From Mortierella alpina (Eukaryota > Mortierellomycota > Mortierellomycetes > Mortierellales > Mortierellaceae): a stretch of DNA of 64,000 nt. Under the pieces are notes generated by a model. That model had not been told where the DNA came from, ran no database searches, and was given only the letters and a program-made list of their open reading frames with translations. Positions within the stretch are counted from its first letter, which is position 1. The number at the start of each line of letters is the position of its first letter. The stretch lies in the NCBI GenBank assembly GCA_029449245.1, contig JANATF010000015.1:186001-250000 (forward strand), given 5' to 3'. Made by a program: the position numbers and the translations under genes. Below are positions 61,151 to 64,000 of the stretch, in pieces.

Positions 61151-62387
61151 ACCTTGTTAGCTTTCTGAGAGCCAGGAAAGCGCGTTGCTGCAGCGTGCAA
61201 CGATGTAAGGAGAAGGTTTGGAGGCGCGGCCAGTGTAAACCGAGCCACCAGGTTCAGCTGCTGAAGAGAAGGGAATGGATACAATCGCCCAGTTTTCAAG
61301 CTTAAGGGTTATCTTTTTAGAACAAAAAAAAGGGATGGAATGAATGTTTCATTGTCGAGCATAGATGTCTATGCGTCAAATTTGAGAGTACAAGCTCACC
61401 TTGGAATCGGTTGGGGGTATCATGTCTCGCTGCTTTGACGATCCAGGATCACCGCATCATTAGAAAGTTTAGGGTCGTCAAGGCGTGACGGGGCCGTGGA
61501 AGTTTCGTGTGCGTTCAGATCTGGTCTAGTCGCCTGTCCCTGTAAATTTCAGTTGGGAACAACATATATACACACGGGTGTGTATCTATATATACACGGG
61601 GGCGTGTTCATATGTTCATGTCGGGTGTATGCAACACGGAAAACCTGGATACACAGGGGTGTGTATGGCTGAATACACGGGGGGGTGTATGGAAGCGTGT
61701 CCTGAGAAAACCTCTTTAGATACACACCCCTACTCCTACCTCTACCCTTTTTTCGCCCAAAGCATGCCTCCATGTATTGATGATGGCTATCCCGGCTATC
61801 CTTGTGAATAAGAGCCCGAACAACTCTCACATTGGTTTAGAATGGCAAGAGCTTTATTGTAGAGAGCAATAGCTCCATGAGTGAGATTAATTTCCCTTTC
61901 TCCAAGACATCCCACGCTTGAAATTGATATGAAGCGCCAATCAACCAGCCATTGAAGTGCTGTAATACATCCATTGATCCGCAACAGACGAGACTGAGCG
62001 AAGCGGTGACCAAAAGCAAGGTTCATTGATATTCTTGCTGGTAGCTACGAGCTCCCGTGCATGCCACTCATACCGTCTTTGCGTAGGACTGTGAGGATAG
62101 CGCGCGCGCGTGAGAAGGAGGAAAAACCACAAATGATGCAGAACATCATTACCGTGAATCCATGCTTTATGAAAACCGGGGCTGTGACAGAGGAGACAGT
62201 AGAGAGCATGGTAATATAAGAGATATAGTGACATGGCTAGATAGCAGACAGGCAAGAATCAAGAGCACAGCACCGAGGCAACATCGAAGTACTAAACAAA
62301 GAGATCAACAGACAAAGGAATGATGAAGCTGCTATTATTTTCTACTTCTCTTGAGACGTGTATTGTGCTCAATGTCTATAAGTCTGA
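61151..62387. other. Accessory spacer with G-rich repeats, nothing coding recognised
   Basis: Includes the shared tRNA-element flank (61195-61265) and the TACACGGGG repeat cluster. Minus-strand ORFs at 62255-61796 are open but unlike proteins, and this is probably non-coding sequence 3' of the transposase, possibly containing its terminal repeat, which I could not delimit. Confidence 0.4.
61564..61720. repeat. Interspersed G-rich palindromic repeat (ATACAC-GGGG-GTGTAT)
   Basis: At least four variants of the pattern ATACACRGGGGYGTGTAT occur within 160 bp: ACACACGGGTGTGTAT near 61570, ATACACGGGGGCGTGTTC near 61592, ATACACAGGGGTGTGTAT near 61650 and ATACACGGGGGGGTGTAT near 61672. A complementary ATACACACCCCT follows at about 61720. 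Each unit is a G-core flanked by inverted ATACAC/GTGTAT arms. Confidence 0.75.
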
Positions 62388-64000
62388 CTATCTGTTCACC
62401 TTGCGCTTTTTGGCAACATTGTTCTCGATGCAGCTTTTAAGTCGGGTAGTGGAAGGACGACCCGGCTTTGGTTTTACGATTGGATTCTTGATGCTCTTGT
62501 TGTCTGCCTCTGTATTAGGAAGCGACTCCATCCCGTTTGCCTTCGTGATTTTATCTTCACGGCGCTTCAAGACTCCGTCAAGCGATTCAATCATGTCGTC
62601 GTACACCTCCTTATCGTCCTCTGCGGCTATAATGACTGTTCGGCTCAGTCCCATGGCCTTTCCGTATTGCTGCTTCCTTACGCTGACTGATTTGCTGGGC
62701 TTTGAGATCGCCGACTCCTCAGACACCATGGTGCTGATATCCTTCATAAAGTTCATGCTGGGTTTTTGATTGCCTGAGACGCTGTGAGTGCATGCAACCA
62801 CAAATGGCACCTCGCTGAGAGTCTTGTCGAGATTGCGGTCCTCCTGATACTCCTCCTTGAACCAACGAGTGCGTACCACACTAATGTGGTACTTGCATGT
62901 CTCTTCTCCTTCCATCAGGCAGAAGAAATGCCGACAAACGACGCCTGAATTCTGCAGGAGGAGGCATGAGCAGATATATCCAAAATTTTCCAGGACGATC
63001 ACGTACTCTACGCGATCGTTGGCTCGCACCTTTGGCATGACGGAATATACAGAACGAATGGTACTTGGCTCTAGTCTTTCCAGCATTGTCAAAACTGAAG
63101 AACGTCTCAGACTTTGCTCAGGAGGGTGATTCTAAACAAAAATTCACAGTAAATACACACTGGATCACATATACTAATTAATCATTGCTCCAAACACTGA
63201 CAGTGCCTCACCTCTGCATAGTCGGCGTGATATTCCTTGAAGGTGGAAAGATCGGAAGCGATATACCGATAGAAAGGTGACCAGTGCATCTCATCCTTCA
63301 TTTTGTTGTCTGCGAAAGTGTCCAGCATCTCCTTGTTCAAGGCCATTACATTCTCGAAAACAATCTTGGTCGGTCCTCCGCGAAGGTCCGCCACGCTCCA
63401 CCCTTTCACGTCGCTCCGTATATTGTGGAAATATTCCTCGCGCGACTGGTCGATGGTGGCACTGACAACTTCAGATAGTGGTGACTTCTTGTTGACATAC
63501 AGCTTTGTCAAGTGATGCATCTTTTCGACGCGCTGCGTCGTCTGCAACCCTGTCGTAAAGTGAGTTCGCATCCATGGCCATGCCCAGTGATATCGGTTGT
63601 TGTAGAGGCGTGTGAGGTAGCTCCTGATGGCGTCACCGTCGGTGCTAAACTCTTCCACGACAATATTCCACCTCTGGTCGAACTCCGAAGGCGTAATCGA
63701 CCGCGCTGCTGCATGGAAGGCTCCCTCGAAACGTCCCCAGACGTCTTTCAACTCTGCTTTCAGCCTGAGGAATCGGTTCTGTTGGGCGTGCCACACACAG
63801 TTGAAGATGAGAGTGTTGGGCAGTACTTTTGAGCACGCGGCATCCATTGCTGGATCTTGGTCAAGCATGATAGCCTCAGGCACAACATTTCCTGAGATGC
63901 TGACTAGTTGATGCAAAGCCCACGCGTAATCTTCGATCGTCTCCCCAAACGTCACAGCGGAAGCAATCAGCCGAGACCTGAACTTGGAGTCAACAACCAC
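62388..64000 (-). mobile_element. MULE/FAR1-type transposase with SWIM zinc finger, 3' part (cut by window edge)
   Basis: Two exons, 64000-63212 and 63131-62388 (phase 0, HADYAE then NHPPEQS), 510 residues in view. The N-terminus lies past the right edge. The start resembles the MULE transposase domain: YAWALHQLVSISGNVVPEAI, MLDQDPAMDAACSKVLPNT with the acidic residue, FNCVWHAQQNRF, then TTGLQTTQRVEKMHHLTK. Exon 2 carries a SWIM finger, ICSCLLLQNSGVVCRHFF (C-x-C-x8-C-x-H, as counted from the translation). The tail is basic with an AT-hook-like KPGRPS motif near 62450. Mutator-like elements move by cut and paste. The frame is intact over the visible part, so the copy may be recent, or domesticated as FAR1/FHY3 genes are. 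Terminal inverted repeats were not found. Confidence 0.8.

Noticed and set aside
1-64000. CRISPR arrays, rRNA genes, prokaryotic operons or viral genes
   Set aside because: No regularly spaced direct repeats with unique spacers, no rRNA-like blocks and no viral hallmark proteins were seen; gene structure is eukaryotic throughout.

Overview
The window reads as nuclear DNA of an early-diverging filamentous fungus, most likely Mortierella-like (Mucoromycota). The reasons are compact genes split by many short GT-AG introns of roughly 50-170 bp, Gln/Ser-rich low-complexity proteins, a fungal gene set, and a giant STAND/NLR protein (N-terminal helical region, NACHT, pentapeptide repeats, about 11 WD40 blades) of a type I associate with Mortierella. 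The genus is inferred from memory, not from a search. There is no sign of prokaryotic or organellar DNA.

Layout. 1-1347 (-): 5' part of UBP6/USP14, a proteasome-associated deubiquitinase assembled from eight small exons and cut by the left edge. 3775-7646 (+): large C2CD3-like protein. 7810-9176 (-): nucleolar RRM protein (NIFK/Nop15 type), divergent from 9442-10410 (+), mitochondrial ribosomal protein mL50. 10608-14897 (-): UFD2/UBE4 ubiquitin E4 ligase in 11 exons. 16060-20932 (+): PX-PH-RhoGAP (Bem3-like) behind a microsatellite-rich promoter. 21356-30346 (+): 2855-aa sacsin-like protein with two Hsp90-type ATPase modules and a C-terminal BTB domain. 30806-31639 (+): four-TM membrane protein. 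34184-37123 (+): mitochondrial PPR protein. 37427-38386 (-): DPH5, diphthamide synthesis. 39144-41440 (+): GLTSCR1/BICRA-like SWI/SNF subunit. 42086-44764 (-): acetoacetyl-CoA synthetase. 45474-46806 (+): acidic orphan. 46983-52615 (-): NACHT-WD40 gene carrying three in-frame stops and two frameshifts, called a pseudogene. 53996-54809 (-): PMP3/RCI2-type proteolipid. 55031-57155 (+): aspartokinase. From about 57.2 kb rightwards the sequence turns accessory: two tRNA-like elements with a shared flank, two orphan genes, a G-rich repeat cluster, and a MULE/FAR1-type transposase with a SWIM finger cut by the right edge.

The genes are unrelated housekeeping units, not a pathway cluster. Loose themes are ubiquitin and protein quality control (UBP6, UFD2, sacsin-BTB) and translation (NIFK, mL50, DPH5, PPR). 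Several neighbours are divergent pairs with short shared promoters: 9177-9441, 54810-55030, 38387-39143 and 44765-45473. Exon joins were inferred by hand from splice-site consensus, reading-frame continuity and remembered family sequences. Most junctions keep frame exactly, but none is supported by transcripts.
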